Shown: positions 1 through 8,245, numbered from the stretch's first letter. The stretch: DNA of 29,492 nt from CAUPWF01 sp964369755 (GCA_964369755.1 CAYJFY010000032.1:1-29492), one strand, 5' to 3'. Numbers and translations are program-made. The notes: a model not told the origin generated them from the sequence alone.

Positions 1-1
1 T

Positions 2-247
2 GCTGCAGAGTATCCAGATAAGATTGTAGAAACATTGTCAGAGAACTATACGGTATATACAGTGAATGCAATGGATGTATCAAAAGAGATGGGGAACCCT
101 CGTGTATTCAACTTGGTCGTGCTAGGGCTTGCTGCAAAATACATGGGATTTGCAAAAGAAGAATGGCAAGAAGTGATTAAGAATACGGTACCACCAAAGA
201 CGATTGACCTGAATCTAGAAGCATTTGAAAGAGGTTATTCTATATAG
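2..247 (+). CDS. iorB: indolepyruvate ferredoxin oxidoreductase, beta subunit (3' end only)
   Basis: Partial gene entering from the left edge; the open frame runs in from base 2 and stops at TAG 245-247, so the apparent TTG start at 35 is internal. About 81 C-terminal residues remain. They carry the family's typical end: a valine/asparagine-rich strand (NPRVFNLVVLG), a short helix, then VPPKTIDLNLEAFERG. The beta subunit, with the ThDP- and iron-sulfur-containing alpha subunit, oxidatively decarboxylates aryl pyruvates from aromatic amino acids to aryl-acetyl-CoA, reducing ferredoxin in the cytoplasm. The next gene is an aryl-acid CoA ligase, the usual iorAB-paaK arrangement of anaerobes. A related 2-oxoacid:ferredoxin oxidoreductase gamma-type subunit is the alternative. 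Confidence 0.8.
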   Translation, partial: AAEYPDKIVETLSENYTVYTVNAMDVSKEMGNPRVFNLVVLGLAAKYMGFAKEEWQEVIKNTVPPKTIDLNLEAFERGYSI

Positions 248-291
248 AAATAAATCTGAGCAAATAATCTACAATAAAGGAGAGACGGAAA

Positions 292-1605
292 ATGGCGAGA
301 GAAGAATTGATCAGAGATCCAAAGATGGAATGCATGAGTGCAGATGAAATGGCTGTCGTGCAAGGAGAGAAGTTAGTCAAATTAGTGGATCGTGTGTACA
401 ACAAAGTTCCTTTTTACAACAAGAAGATGAAAGAGAGTGGTGTAGAGCCAGGGGATATCAAAGGAATTGAAGACATTGTAAAACTTCCATTTACAACGAA
501 AGAAGACTTGCGAGAGAATTATCCATTCGGACTATTAGCAGTGCCAAAGAACAAGGTGGCTCGTGTACAAGGAACATCTGGAACTACAGGGAAACTCACG
601 TTGGCATCTTATACGGATGCAGATGTGAAGCTCTGGGGAGAGTGTGTGGCACGATGCCTTGTAATGGCAGGATTGACGGAAGATGATGTTTTACATACTT
701 GTTATGGTTATGGTCTATTTACGGGTGGTTTAGGGCTTGATTTCGGGGCTCAGGCACTTGGTATGATGAATGTACCAATGTCGTCAGGAAATACACAGAG
801 ACAGATGATGTGTATGGAAGACTTTGGTGCGACAGCTCTAGCATGTACACCTTCTTATGCGCTTTACCTTGCAGAATCCATTCGTGAGGCGGGTCTAGTG
901 GATCGTATGAAGTTGAAAGTAGGGATTCATGGCGCAGAACCTTGGACGGATGAGATGCGAAAGCAAATCGAAGATACACTTGGTATTGAGTGTTATGATA
1001 TCTATGGATTATGTGAGATATTAGGGCCTGGTGTTGCTCTTGAGTGTCAACATCACAGTGGACTTCACGTCTTCCATGACCATTTCTATCCAGAATTATT
1101 AGATCCTAAGACTGGAAAGGCATGTGCCGAGGGTGAAACGGGAGAACTGATCTTTACAACCTTGGATAAAGAAGCGATGCCATTATTACGCTATCGAACC
1201 AAAGATTTAACAAGTATCACCTATGAAACATGTGATTGTGGCAGAACCTTACCTAGAATCTCCAAATTCAAGGGTAGAACGGATGATATGAAGGTGATTC
1301 GTGGTGTAAACATCTTTCCTACTCAGGTGGAATCTGCACTGTTAGCCATGGGAGAAGGAGTCTCTCCACATTATGTATTAATTGTAGACAGAGAAAATAA
1401 TATGGATACCTTGACAGTTATGGTTGAGGTTGACGAAAGATTCTTCTCAGATGATTTATCAGAATTACAAGAACTAAAAGAAAAAGTTACAGCTACATTG
1501 AAACAAGCTTTGGGAATCGCTCCGAAAGTCAAATTGGTAGAACCAAAGACAATTGAGAGAAGTGAAGGAAAAGCAAAACGTGTAATTGATAATCGAAATC
1601 TTTAA
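292..1605 (+). CDS. paaK: phenylacetate-CoA ligase family protein (AMP-forming)
   Basis: A 437-residue adenylate-forming enzyme of normal PaaK length. It activates an aryl acid such as phenylacetate or indoleacetate with ATP and CoA; next to iorB it may instead run in reverse to make ATP from aryl-acetyl-CoA (inference). Visible motifs are the P-loop TSGTTGK at residues 95-101, HGAEPW, YDIYGLCEILGPG, the YRTKD adenylate-binding motif, and the C-terminal GRTDDMKVIRGVNIFPTQVE hinge and lid. The residue after TSGTTGK is Leu102, where most relatives have Pro. The start ATG follows AAAGGAGAG with good spacing, 44 bases after iorB, so the two are probably co-transcribed. The family is clear; the exact substrate is not. 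Confidence 0.9.
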   Translation: MAREELIRDPKMECMSADEMAVVQGEKLVKLVDRVYNKVPFYNKKMKESGVEPGDIKGIEDIVKLPFTTKEDLRENYPFGLLAVPKNKVARVQGTSGTTGKLTLASYTDADVKLWGECVARCLVMAGLTEDDVLHTCYGYGLFTGGLGLDFGAQALGMMNVPMSSGNTQRQMMCMEDFGATALACTPSYALYLAESIREAGLVDRMKLKVGIHGAEPWTDEMRKQIEDTLGIECYDIYGLCEILGPGVALECQHHSGLHVFHDHFYPELLDPKTGKACAEGETGELIFTTLDKEAMPLLRYRTKDLTSITYETCDCGRTLPRISKFKGRTDDMKVIRGVNIFPTQVESALLAMGEGVSPHYVLIVDRENNMDTLTVMVEVDERFFSDDLSELQELKEKVTATLKQALGIAPKVKLVEPKTIERSEGKAKRVIDNRNL

Positions 1606-1620
1606 GAGGGGGTAATGTGT

Positions 1621-2031
1621 ATGATAATGAAACAAATTTCTATTTTTCTAGAAAACAAAACTGGACGTTTGGATGAAGTCCTAGAAGTACTGGCAGAAAA
1701 ACAAATCAATATTCGAGCACTGAGTTTGGCTGAAAACGGCGAGTATGGAATTCTTCGTTTGATTGTATCGAATCCAGAACTAGGGTTAGAAACATTAAAA
1801 GCAAAAGAATTTTCAGGAAAGATTGTGGATGTAGTTGCATTCTCAGTATCGCACCAACCGGGTTCATTGAATCAAGTGGTCAAAGTGTTGGTAAGCCATG
1901 GGATTAACATTCAATATTTGTATACATTCGGCAATAATGAGGATGCGATGATCATCCTAAAAACAAAAACACCAGATAAAGCGATGAAAATCTTGAGTGA
2001 ACTCGGTGTTGACATGGAAGAAGCTTTATAA
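1621..2031 (+). CDS. tandem ACT-domain amino-acid-binding protein
   Basis: A 136-residue protein made of two ACT folds, roughly residues 1-65 (KQISIFLENKTGRLDEVLEVLAEKQINIRALSLAE) and 66-136 (second copy beginning VVAFSVSHQPGSLNQVVKVLVSHGINIQYLY). ACT domains bind small ligands, usually amino acids. This stand-alone form commonly follows indolepyruvate oxidoreductase and aryl-CoA ligase genes and may sense aromatic amino acids or their products (inference). I chose ATG 1621 because GAGGGGG at 1606-1612 sits 8 bases before it; an in-frame ATG at 1615 lies too close to that site, and ATG 1627 is also possible. The gene follows the ligase by 15 bases. There is no catalytic domain. Confidence 0.85.
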   Translation: MIMKQISIFLENKTGRLDEVLEVLAEKQINIRALSLAENGEYGILRLIVSNPELGLETLKAKEFSGKIVDVVAFSVSHQPGSLNQVVKVLVSHGINIQYLYTFGNNEDAMIILKTKTPDKAMKILSELGVDMEEAL

Positions 2032-2045
2032 TTAAAATGAATCAT

Positions 2046-2069
2046 GGAGGGCATGCATCAATGCCCTCC
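2046..2069 (+). terminator. hairpin after the ACT gene, possible terminator without a U-tract
   Basis: A perfect 9-bp stem, GGAGGGCAT (2046-2054) with ATGCCCTCC (2061-2069), closes a 6-base loop 14 bases after the ACT stop codon. It is stable and well placed to end the iorB-paaK-ACT transcript, but the bases after it (GTCATAAAC) contain no T-run. It could instead protect the 3' end of the mRNA or cause pausing. Confidence 0.45.
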
Positions 2070-2087
2070 GTCATAAACATCAGATCA

Positions 2088-2117
2088 TTGGACATATCGT
2101 CCAACTATTCAAATTAT
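2088..2117 (+). promoter_or_regulatory. candidate promoter with overlapping dyad before yifB
   Basis: A perfect dyad, TTGGAC (2088-2093) and GTCCAA (2099-2104), overlaps a weak -35-like TGGACA at 2089-2094, which is followed after 17 bases by AATTAT at 2112-2117. The position, about 50 bases before the yifB start and after the preceding hairpin, suits a promoter with an operator over it. Both hexamers are imperfect, so this is tentative. Confidence 0.3.
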
Positions 2118-2164
2118 CTACAATAAAACAATTGAATAAGGCGACAGAGAAAGGAGAATATATT

Positions 2165-3691
2165 ATGTATAGCTCTGTTTTATCAGCGATTACGCGTGGC
2201 TTAGAGGTCATTCTTGTAACTGTGGAAACCGATGTCAGTAAAGGATTACCTTCTTTTCAGATTGTGGGAAGTGCCTCCAATGAGGTGAAGGAGTCTGGAG
2301 AAAGGATACGAACAGCAATTAAAAATTTAGGGTATCAACTTCCGCCTAGAAAGACGATTGTAAATCTTACACCTGCGGGAATTCGAAAGGTTGGCAATGC
2401 GTTTGACCTACCGATTGCTATTGGGTATCTCGCATCTCATGGAATTATAGATTCGGCAATGCTTGAAAATATTTTGATTATGGGAGAAATTGGTTTGGAT
2501 GGAAACATCCATGGAATCAAGGGGGTGCTCCCGATTCTCAATGAGTGCAAACAAAAGGGAATTCAATCTTGTATTATTCCGTATGATAATAGAAAAGAAG
2601 GGAGTTTGGTGGATGGAGTACAGGTGTATGGGGTTAAGAATTTAGAAGAAATTATCAGTTATCTCATGGGAAAAACAAGGATTGAATCATATGAAAAAGA
2701 AGATATTATGATTCAAGATGATAGGAATCTAGATATGGATTTCGGTGAAATATATGGTCAGGAACAGATGAAACGTGCTGTGGAAATAGCAGTTTCAGGC
2801 AATCATAATATATTACTTATTGGGCCGCCAGGAGCAGGGAAGAGCATGGTGGCAAAGAGGGTGCCTGGTATACTTCCAGAGCTGGATTTTCAGGAAAAAA
2901 TGGAAATTTCAAACATTTATAGCATTATGGGACTGCTCAATGAAGCGTTTCCTTTTGTAGAAAAAAGACCATTTCGTGAGGTGCATCATACCATTACAAA
3001 ATCTGCGTTGATCGGTGGAGGAAATCATGTAAAGCCTGGAGAATTAAGCCTAGCACACAAAGGGGTTTTGTTTTTGGATGAATTGCCAGAGTTCACAAAA
3101 TCTGTACTAGAAGTTTTGAGACAACCGTTAGAAGATGGAGTGGTTCGCATCAGTAGAAATAATGGGAACTATGTGTTTCCAGCTGATGTGATGGTTGTGG
3201 CAGCCATGAATCCATGTCCTTGTGGAAACTATCCGGATTTGAATCGGTGTTCTTGTACCCAATATGAAGTGTCAAAATATTTGTCCAAGATTTCTCAGCC
3301 ATTTCTGGAACGGTTTGACCTTTGTATCGATGTTCAACGTGTGACATACGATAACCTTAAGCAGAAAGAATCTAATTATAATTCTAGTAAGATGAGCAAT
3401 ACAATCGCAGAAGCAGTTCAAGTACAAGAGAAAAGATTTCAGAATACATCCATTACATCAAATAGTCAAATACCCAATAGTAAAATACAAGAATATTGTC
3501 CACTAGATTCCCAGTGTGATGCATTGATGAAGCAAGCTTTCGATAAACTAGAATTATCGGCAAGAATGTATTATAAGATTATAAAAATTGCGCGGACAAT
3601 TGCAGATATAGAGAAGAGCGAGGAAATTTCAACCGCACATATCAGTGAAGCAATCCGTTATCGTATGATTGATAAAAAATATTGGAGGTAA
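2165..3691 (+). CDS. YifB/ComM family Mg-chelatase-like AAA+ ATPase
   Basis: 508 residues, the usual family length. An N-terminal Lon-protease-like fold (MYSSVLSAITRG, about residues 1-165) is followed by an AAA+ Mg-chelatase domain with Walker A GPPGAGKS at residues 220-227 and Walker B LFLDELPEF with the acidic pair at 305-306, then the cysteine-rich loop NPCPCGNYPDLNRCSC and the C-terminal chelatase-type helical domain. The related ComM is a hexameric helicase that drives branch migration during integration of taken-up DNA; it is not a true metal chelatase. ATG 2165 is chosen because AGGAGA lies 7 bases upstream; an upstream TTG at 2132 has no such site. dprA follows after only 6 bases, supporting a role in DNA uptake or recombination. 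Confidence 0.92.
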   Translation: MYSSVLSAITRGLEVILVTVETDVSKGLPSFQIVGSASNEVKESGERIRTAIKNLGYQLPPRKTIVNLTPAGIRKVGNAFDLPIAIGYLASHGIIDSAMLENILIMGEIGLDGNIHGIKGVLPILNECKQKGIQSCIIPYDNRKEGSLVDGVQVYGVKNLEEIISYLMGKTRIESYEKEDIMIQDDRNLDMDFGEIYGQEQMKRAVEIAVSGNHNILLIGPPGAGKSMVAKRVPGILPELDFQEKMEISNIYSIMGLLNEAFPFVEKRPFREVHHTITKSALIGGGNHVKPGELSLAHKGVLFLDELPEFTKSVLEVLRQPLEDGVVRISRNNGNYVFPADVMVVAAMNPCPCGNYPDLNRCSCTQYEVSKYLSKISQPFLERFDLCIDVQRVTYDNLKQKESNYNSSKMSNTIAEAVQVQEKRFQNTSITSNSQIPNSKIQEYCPLDSQCDALMKQAFDKLELSARMYYKIIKIARTIADIEKSEEISTAHISEAIRYRMIDKKYWR

Positions 3692-3697
3692 TATTCT

Positions 3698-4801
3698 ATG
3701 GCAAACAAAAGTAGGGAAATCATATATTGGTTAGCTAGTCAAAGTAATATAACATACAAGAACAAGAAAAAAATATTGCCGATAATTCGGAATTCTGAGA
3801 ATAAAATGGAGATTAGAGAGCAAATCCGTAGCGCGACAGAAAGAGAACCGTATTTTCTATATGACGCTGAGTTGGAGAAGGTCTACCATTCTTTAGATGT
3901 CTGGGAATTTTCGAGGGAATATGAACGTTTTTCTCAGATAGGAGGAAACTTTGTATTATACAATGAAACGAATTTTCCAGAGAGAATAAAGAGTTACGAC
4001 TATCATCCTTTTGCATTGTTTTATCTAGGAGAGTTGCCAAAGGATGAGGTTTTGACGGTAGGGATTGTGGGGGCAAGAAGGTGCAGTTATTATGGAGAGA
4101 GGGAGGCAGTACGTTATGGAAAGGCATTAGCGGAAGCTGGAGTACAAATTATTAGTGGAATGGCTGCAGGGATTGACGGAATTGCACAGCGTTCTGCCTT
4201 AAGTGCGAGTGGTAAGAGTTTTGCAGTGGTTGGTACAGGAATTGATATTTGTTATCCCAAATCCAATAGAGGATTATACGAAGATTTGATAAAAAATGGA
4301 GGGGTGATATCAGAATTTCCAATTGGTACAGAGGCACTACCACACCATTTTCCTATGCGAAACAGGAACATTAGTGCATTGTCAGATGTTTTACTTATAA
4401 TAGAAGCAAAATCAAAAAGCGGTTCTCTCATTACCGCAGATTTTGCTATGGAACAGGGAAAAGATGTTTATGCGCTTCCCGGAACGACCACAAGTGAGCT
4501 CAGTAAAGGGTGTAATCAGTTAATAAAGCAAGGAGCAGGAATTTTACTCAGTCCAGAGGATTTTTTAGAGGATTTGCAATTATTTAGGGCTCAAAACAAG
4601 AAAATTATAATAAAAAATGAAAATTTACTTGTAAACACTGAAAAATTAGTGTATAGTTGTCTCGATTTAGTTCCTCTAAACCTAAGTGAGATATTAAATC
4701 AAACAAAGCTACCTCTTAGTGAAGTACAAACTGCATTGGTAGCCCTAGAATTAAAAGAAATTGTGAAGGAAGTAGCGAAAAATTATTATATTCGCTTATA
4801 A
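3698..4801 (+). CDS. dprA: DNA-processing protein DprA/Smf
   Basis: 367 residues. DprA binds incoming single-stranded DNA and loads RecA during transformation, and is also widespread in bacteria not known to be competent. An N-terminal helical region (to about residue 110) precedes the extended Rossmann fold: GIVGARR at 122-128, SGMAAGID at 153-160, VVGTGIDICYP, the DNA-binding MRNRNIS at 220-226, and AKSKSGSLITADFA. A winged-helix-like domain occupies roughly the last 60 residues (EKLVYSCLDLVP onward), as in full-length DprA. The start ATG follows GGAGG at 3684-3688. It lies 6 bases after yifB and 20 before topA, so the three probably form an operon. Nothing is truncated. Confidence 0.95.
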   Translation: MANKSREIIYWLASQSNITYKNKKKILPIIRNSENKMEIREQIRSATEREPYFLYDAELEKVYHSLDVWEFSREYERFSQIGGNFVLYNETNFPERIKSYDYHPFALFYLGELPKDEVLTVGIVGARRCSYYGEREAVRYGKALAEAGVQIISGMAAGIDGIAQRSALSASGKSFAVVGTGIDICYPKSNRGLYEDLIKNGGVISEFPIGTEALPHHFPMRNRNISALSDVLLIIEAKSKSGSLITADFAMEQGKDVYALPGTTTSELSKGCNQLIKQGAGILLSPEDFLEDLQLFRAQNKKIIIKNENLLVNTEKLVYSCLDLVPLNLSEILNQTKLPLSEVQTALVALELKEIVKEVAKNYYIRL

Positions 4802-4821
4802 TCACTGAAGGAGTAAACATT

Positions 4822-6885
4822 ATGGCGCATTATTTAGTAATTGTGGAATCACCAGCTAAAGTCAAAACAATTAAAAAGTTCTTGGGGAGTCAATATTCAG
4901 TTATGGCATCGAATGGTCACGTCCGAGATCTACCAAAGAGTCAAATGGGAGTAGATGTGGAGCATGACTATGAGCCGAAGTATATCACCATTCGAGGAAA
5001 GGGAGATATTCTTGCTGCAATGAGAAAAGAAGTGAAGAAGGCAGACAAGATTTATCTAGCTACTGACCCTGACCGCGAGGGGGAAGCTATATCATGGCAT
5101 CTATCGAAGACACTGAAGTTAGAAGATAAGAAGGTGTATCGAATTGCTTTCAATGAAATAACAAAAGAAGCAGTGAAGGAGTCCATAAAAAGTGCGAGAG
5201 AACTAGATATGGATTTGGTAGATGCACAACAAGCACGTCGTGTACTCGACAGAATTGTGGGCTATAAAATCAGCCCATTATTGTGGGCGAAAGTAAAGCG
5301 TGGTTTAAGTGCGGGTAGAGTACAGTCTGTAGCTCTGCGTATTATTGCGGATAGAGAGGATGAAATCAATAGGTTTATTCCGGATGAATTCTGGAATCTA
5401 GATGCAGTAGTCGATGTAAGTGGCGAAAAAAAATCCATAACAGCTAAATTTTATGGAAAAGATAAAAAACAGACAATTCAATCAAAGGAAGAGCTCGATG
5501 TGATTCTTGCTGATTTAAAAGGAGCAGAATTCAAGGTGGCTGATATCAAAACTGGAGAGAGAGTTCGAAAGGCGCCATTACCATTTACCACGAGTACATT
5601 ACAACAAGAGGCTTCAAAACAATTGAATTTTGCAACGTCTAAGACAATGCGAATTGCGCAACAATTGTATGAGGGGGTCAGCATAAGTGGACAAGGAACT
5701 GTAGGTTTGATTACATATCTACGTACTGATTCCACACGAATTGCAGAGACAGCAGATTCTCAAGCTAGAGATTATATTTCTAAGACTTACGGGTCAGACT
5801 ATGTTACATTTAATCGAAAAGGCAAAGAGGATAGCAAAAAAATTCAAGATGCGCATGAGGCGATTCGACCAACTGATATTGAACGATTACCATCTGTGAT
5901 AAAGGAATCTTTATCTCGAGACCAATTTCGTTTGTATCAATTGATTTGGAAACGTTTTGTAGCGAGCAGAATGAGTCCTGCAAAATATGAAACCATATCG
6001 GCAAAAATTTCAGCAAACACATATATATTTACAGCAGCAACATCAAAATTAGTGTTTCCTGGATTCCAAACCGTATATGTAGACCCAGACGACGAGCAAC
6101 AAAGCAAAGGTAGCGAACTTAATTCCTTAACTATGGATTCCGAATTGAAATTAAAAGAATTTCAGCATGAGCAGCATTTTACTCAACCTCCATCACATTA
6201 TACTGAAGCTATGCTCATTAAAACTATGGAAGAGTTAGGAATTGGAAGACCGAGTACGTATGCACCGACGATTTCAACTATTATTGCGAGAAGATATGTG
6301 GCAAAAGAGAAGAAAACACTATATATCACGGAAATAGGTGAGGTTGTCAATAACATTATGACACAGGCATTCCCTAAGATTGTCGATGTGAATTTTACAG
6401 CAAATATGGAAACTTTATTGGATGAAGTTGAAGAAGGTGATAAGGACTGGAAAGACATCCTTCGAGATTTCTATCCGGAATTTTCAAATTCAGTTGAAAT
6501 TGCTGAAAAAGAACTCGAGAGTGTTAAGATTGCTGATGAAGTGACAGATGAGATTTGTGAGCTATGTGGAAGAAACATGGTAATCAAATATGGACCGCAT
6601 GGAAAGTTTTTAGCATGCCCGGGATTCCCAGAATGTAGAAATACAAAACAGTTATTAGAAAAAATCGGTGTAAAATGTCCGAAGTGTGGAAAAGAAGTAG
6701 TTTTGCGCAAAACGAAAAAGGGCCGAAAGTATTATGGGTGCGAGACAGGAGCCGATTGTGAATTTATCTCATGGCAGAAGCCGTCGGAAGAAAAATGTCC
6801 GACATGTAATGAGTATTTAACGGAAAAAGGTAATAAATTAGTCTGCTCAAACCCAAAATGTGGGTATTCAAGGAATAAAAAATGA
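4822..6885 (+). CDS. topA: DNA topoisomerase I (type IA)
   Basis: 687 residues. TopA relaxes negative supercoils by cutting one strand through a 5'-phosphotyrosine. The Toprim domain opens with VESPAKVKTIKKFLG (residues 8-22) and has the metal-binding DPDREGE at 82-88. The catalytic Tyr299 lies in GLITYLRTDSTR. The tail carries three four-cysteine zinc modules: CELC...C..C, CPKC...C..C and CPTC...C..C. Three fingers are usual for Firmicutes TopA. AAGGAG precedes the ATG. The gene ends the yifB-dprA-topA group; the trmFO, xerC and hslVU genes that sit between topA and codY in Bacillus are absent here, which is common in Clostridia. Confidence 0.98.
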   Translation: MAHYLVIVESPAKVKTIKKFLGSQYSVMASNGHVRDLPKSQMGVDVEHDYEPKYITIRGKGDILAAMRKEVKKADKIYLATDPDREGEAISWHLSKTLKLEDKKVYRIAFNEITKEAVKESIKSARELDMDLVDAQQARRVLDRIVGYKISPLLWAKVKRGLSAGRVQSVALRIIADREDEINRFIPDEFWNLDAVVDVSGEKKSITAKFYGKDKKQTIQSKEELDVILADLKGAEFKVADIKTGERVRKAPLPFTTSTLQQEASKQLNFATSKTMRIAQQLYEGVSISGQGTVGLITYLRTDSTRIAETADSQARDYISKTYGSDYVTFNRKGKEDSKKIQDAHEAIRPTDIERLPSVIKESLSRDQFRLYQLIWKRFVASRMSPAKYETISAKISANTYIFTAATSKLVFPGFQTVYVDPDDEQQSKGSELNSLTMDSELKLKEFQHEQHFTQPPSHYTEAMLIKTMEELGIGRPSTYAPTISTIIARRYVAKEKKTLYITEIGEVVNNIMTQAFPKIVDVNFTANMETLLDEVEEGDKDWKDILRDFYPEFSNSVEIAEKELESVKIADEVTDEICELCGRNMVIKYGPHGKFLACPGFPECRNTKQLLEKIGVKCPKCGKEVVLRKTKKGRKYYGCETGADCEFISWQKPSEEKCPTCNEYLTEKGNKLVCSNPKCGYSRNKK

Positions 6886-6913
6886 TTTTTTCATTAATTT
6901 TTCCTGAATGCTG

Positions 6914-6940
6914 TTGAATAGTTGTAAATTGTGTGATAAT
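6914..6940 (+). promoter_or_regulatory. candidate codY promoter
   Basis: TTGAAT at 6914-6919 and GATAAT at 6935-6940 are separated by 15 bases; the -10 is preceded by TGT, giving an extended -10 (TGTGATAAT). The site lies in the 105-base gap between topA and codY, about 50 bases before the codY start. Short spacing lowers certainty. Confidence 0.45.
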
Positions 6941-6990
6941 ATTCATTTGAAGAAACAATTATTCAACAATACTATTTTGGAGGAAGATAA

Positions 6991-7791
6991 ATGAGTGTAC
7001 AATTATTAGACAAAACAAGAAAAATTAACAAATTACTTCACAATAACGATGCCAGCAAAGTTGTTTTTAGTGATATATGTGAAGTGTTGACATCTATTCT
7101 AGATTCTAGTGTACTAGTTGTCAGCAAAAAAGGAAAAGTTTTAGGTGCAAGTCAATCGACAAATGTACCAACAATTAAAGAATTACTGAAAGACCAAGTT
7201 GGTGGATTTATTGACGAAATGCTAAATGAGCGTATGTTAAATATTTTGTCTACAAAAGAAAATGTTAATTTACAAACACTAGGATTTAGTGTAGAGAGTG
7301 TTGATGGTTTCCAAGCGATTATCGTACCGATTGATATCGCAGGCGAGAGATTGGGAACAGTGTTTATGTATAAACACAATGAGTACTATGACATAGACGA
7401 TATAATATTAAGCGAATATGGAACTACTGTGGTTGGACTTGAAATGTTACGTTCCGTGAATGAGGAGAGTGCAGAAGAAGCAAGAAAAGAGCAGATTGTT
7501 CAATCTGCGATTAGCACATTATCATTTTCAGAACTAGATGCTGTTTCACATATATTCGATGAATTAGAAGGTGACGAGGGAATTCTTGTAGCAAGTAAGA
7601 TTGCTGACAGAGTTGGAATTACTCGATCTGTAATCGTAAATGCATTGCGTAAATTTGAAAGTGCAGGTGTGATCGAATCACGTTCATCGGGAATGAAAGG
7701 CACATATATTAAGGTGGTTAATGATCATCTGTTTGTTGAATTAGAAAGATTAAAAGCTGAAAAAGAAGCAAGAAAAGAAGGAAAGAATTAA
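6991..7791 (+). CDS. codY: GTP- and branched-chain-amino-acid-sensing global repressor CodY
   Basis: 266 residues, close to the usual 259. CodY binds GTP and isoleucine/valine and represses nutrient-scavenging, amino-acid and stationary-phase genes while nutrients are plentiful. The N-terminal GAF domain begins LLDKTRKINKLL and includes VVSKKGKVLG. A linker helix leads to the C-terminal winged helix, whose recognition region ASKIADRVGITRSVIVNALRKF lies at residues 201-222 and is the most conserved part of the family. TTGGAGG precedes the ATG. The gene stands alone, between a candidate promoter and a strong terminator at 7814-7848. I see no convincing CodY box upstream. Confidence 0.97.
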   Translation: MSVQLLDKTRKINKLLHNNDASKVVFSDICEVLTSILDSSVLVVSKKGKVLGASQSTNVPTIKELLKDQVGGFIDEMLNERMLNILSTKENVNLQTLGFSVESVDGFQAIIVPIDIAGERLGTVFMYKHNEYYDIDDIILSEYGTTVVGLEMLRSVNEESAEEARKEQIVQSAISTLSFSELDAVSHIFDELEGDEGILVASKIADRVGITRSVIVNALRKFESAGVIESRSSGMKGTYIKVVNDHLFVELERLKAEKEARKEGKN

Positions 7792-7813
7792 ACTTTTTAA
7801 AACAATGAAAACT

Positions 7814-7848
7814 TTAGACAGGGCAATCTTCGCTCTGTCTAATTTTTT
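7814..7848 (+). terminator. codY rho-independent terminator
   Basis: An 11-bp stem with one G-T wobble, TTAGACAGGGC (7814-7824) and GCTCTGTCTAA (7832-7842), with a 7-base loop, followed directly by six Ts (7843-7848). It begins 22 bases after the codY stop. The next reading frame can be extended back through it, but the real start must be downstream. Confidence 0.92.
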
Positions 7849-7867
7849 GAAAGGTATGGTTGTTAAG

Positions 7868-8170
7868 ATGATTTGTGGAGAATGTGGAGTATTACAAGCA
7901 AAAAAAAGCTTTCGGATTGGAGTAGAACGCGATAGAAGCGAATACTTATGTGAGATATTAAATTATATAGAACATGAGAATAAGCTCATCCTTAAGGTTG
8001 AAAGTAGTGCGTTGAAGAAGATATCTTTGGATTTTGAATATGAATGTAGAATTAATGAGGACAAGGACACGGTTTCTTGCAAGGGGAATGTAGTAGAGCG
8101 ATATCAGAGTGAAGAAGGAAGTGTAGTTGTCTTTAATATAAAAAAAGGAATTTATAAAATCTTAACATAA
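7868..8170 (+). CDS. small protein of unknown function after codY
   Basis: About 100 residues; I do not recognise it with confidence. The frame is open from 7805, but the codY terminator occupies 7814-7848, so translation probably begins at ATG 7868 (MICGECG) or ATG 7856. GAAAGG at 7849-7854 is the only site resembling a ribosome binding site and fits neither start well. There is a CxxC at residues 3-6 and further single cysteines. The body alternates strands and short charged turns and ends in a hydrophobic strand (SVVVFNIKKGIYKI), with no membrane segment or signal peptide. The pattern loosely recalls the beta-barrel N-domain of YcgR/PilZ flagellar-brake proteins, a weak impression only. 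No promoter is evident between the terminator and the start. Confidence 0.6.
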   Translation: MICGECGVLQAKKSFRIGVERDRSEYLCEILNYIEHENKLILKVESSALKKISLDFEYECRINEDKDTVSCKGNVVERYQSEEGSVVVFNIKKGIYKILT

Positions 8171-8176
8171 AGATAG

Positions 8177-8205
8177 TTGACAAATGAAAAAAATAATGAT
8201 ATTTT
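8177..8205 (+). promoter_or_regulatory. groESL promoter
   Basis: A consensus -35 TTGACA at 8177-8182 and TATTTT at 8200-8205 with 17-base spacing lie just upstream of the CIRCE operator, the usual sigma-A arrangement of HrcA-controlled heat-shock operons. Confidence 0.75.
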
Positions 8206-8218
8206 ATTAATAAATAAA

Positions 8219-8245
8219 TTAGCACTCATATTGATCGAGTGCTAA
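8219..8245 (+). promoter_or_regulatory. CIRCE operator (HrcA binding site)
   Basis: A perfect match to the consensus: TTAGCACTC (8219-8227), nine spacer bases, GAGTGCTAA (8237-8245). HrcA binds here as a repressor and is released on heat shock. The site lies between the promoter and the groES ribosome binding site, so it can act both at the DNA and as a hairpin in the leader mRNA. No ctsR-type repeat is seen nearby. Confidence 0.98.

Noticed and set aside
6881..6905. Possible terminator after topA
   Set aside because: Only a 5-bp A-T stem (AATGA/TCATT) that includes the stop codon, too weak to call despite nearby Ts.
6896..6912. Possible CodY box before codY
   Set aside because: The best alignment to AATTTTCWGAAAATT has about six mismatches of fifteen; not convincing.
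7805..7867. N-terminal extension of the gene after codY
   Set aside because: It lies across the codY terminator stem and T-run, so it is unlikely to be translated; the gene was trimmed to ATG 7868.
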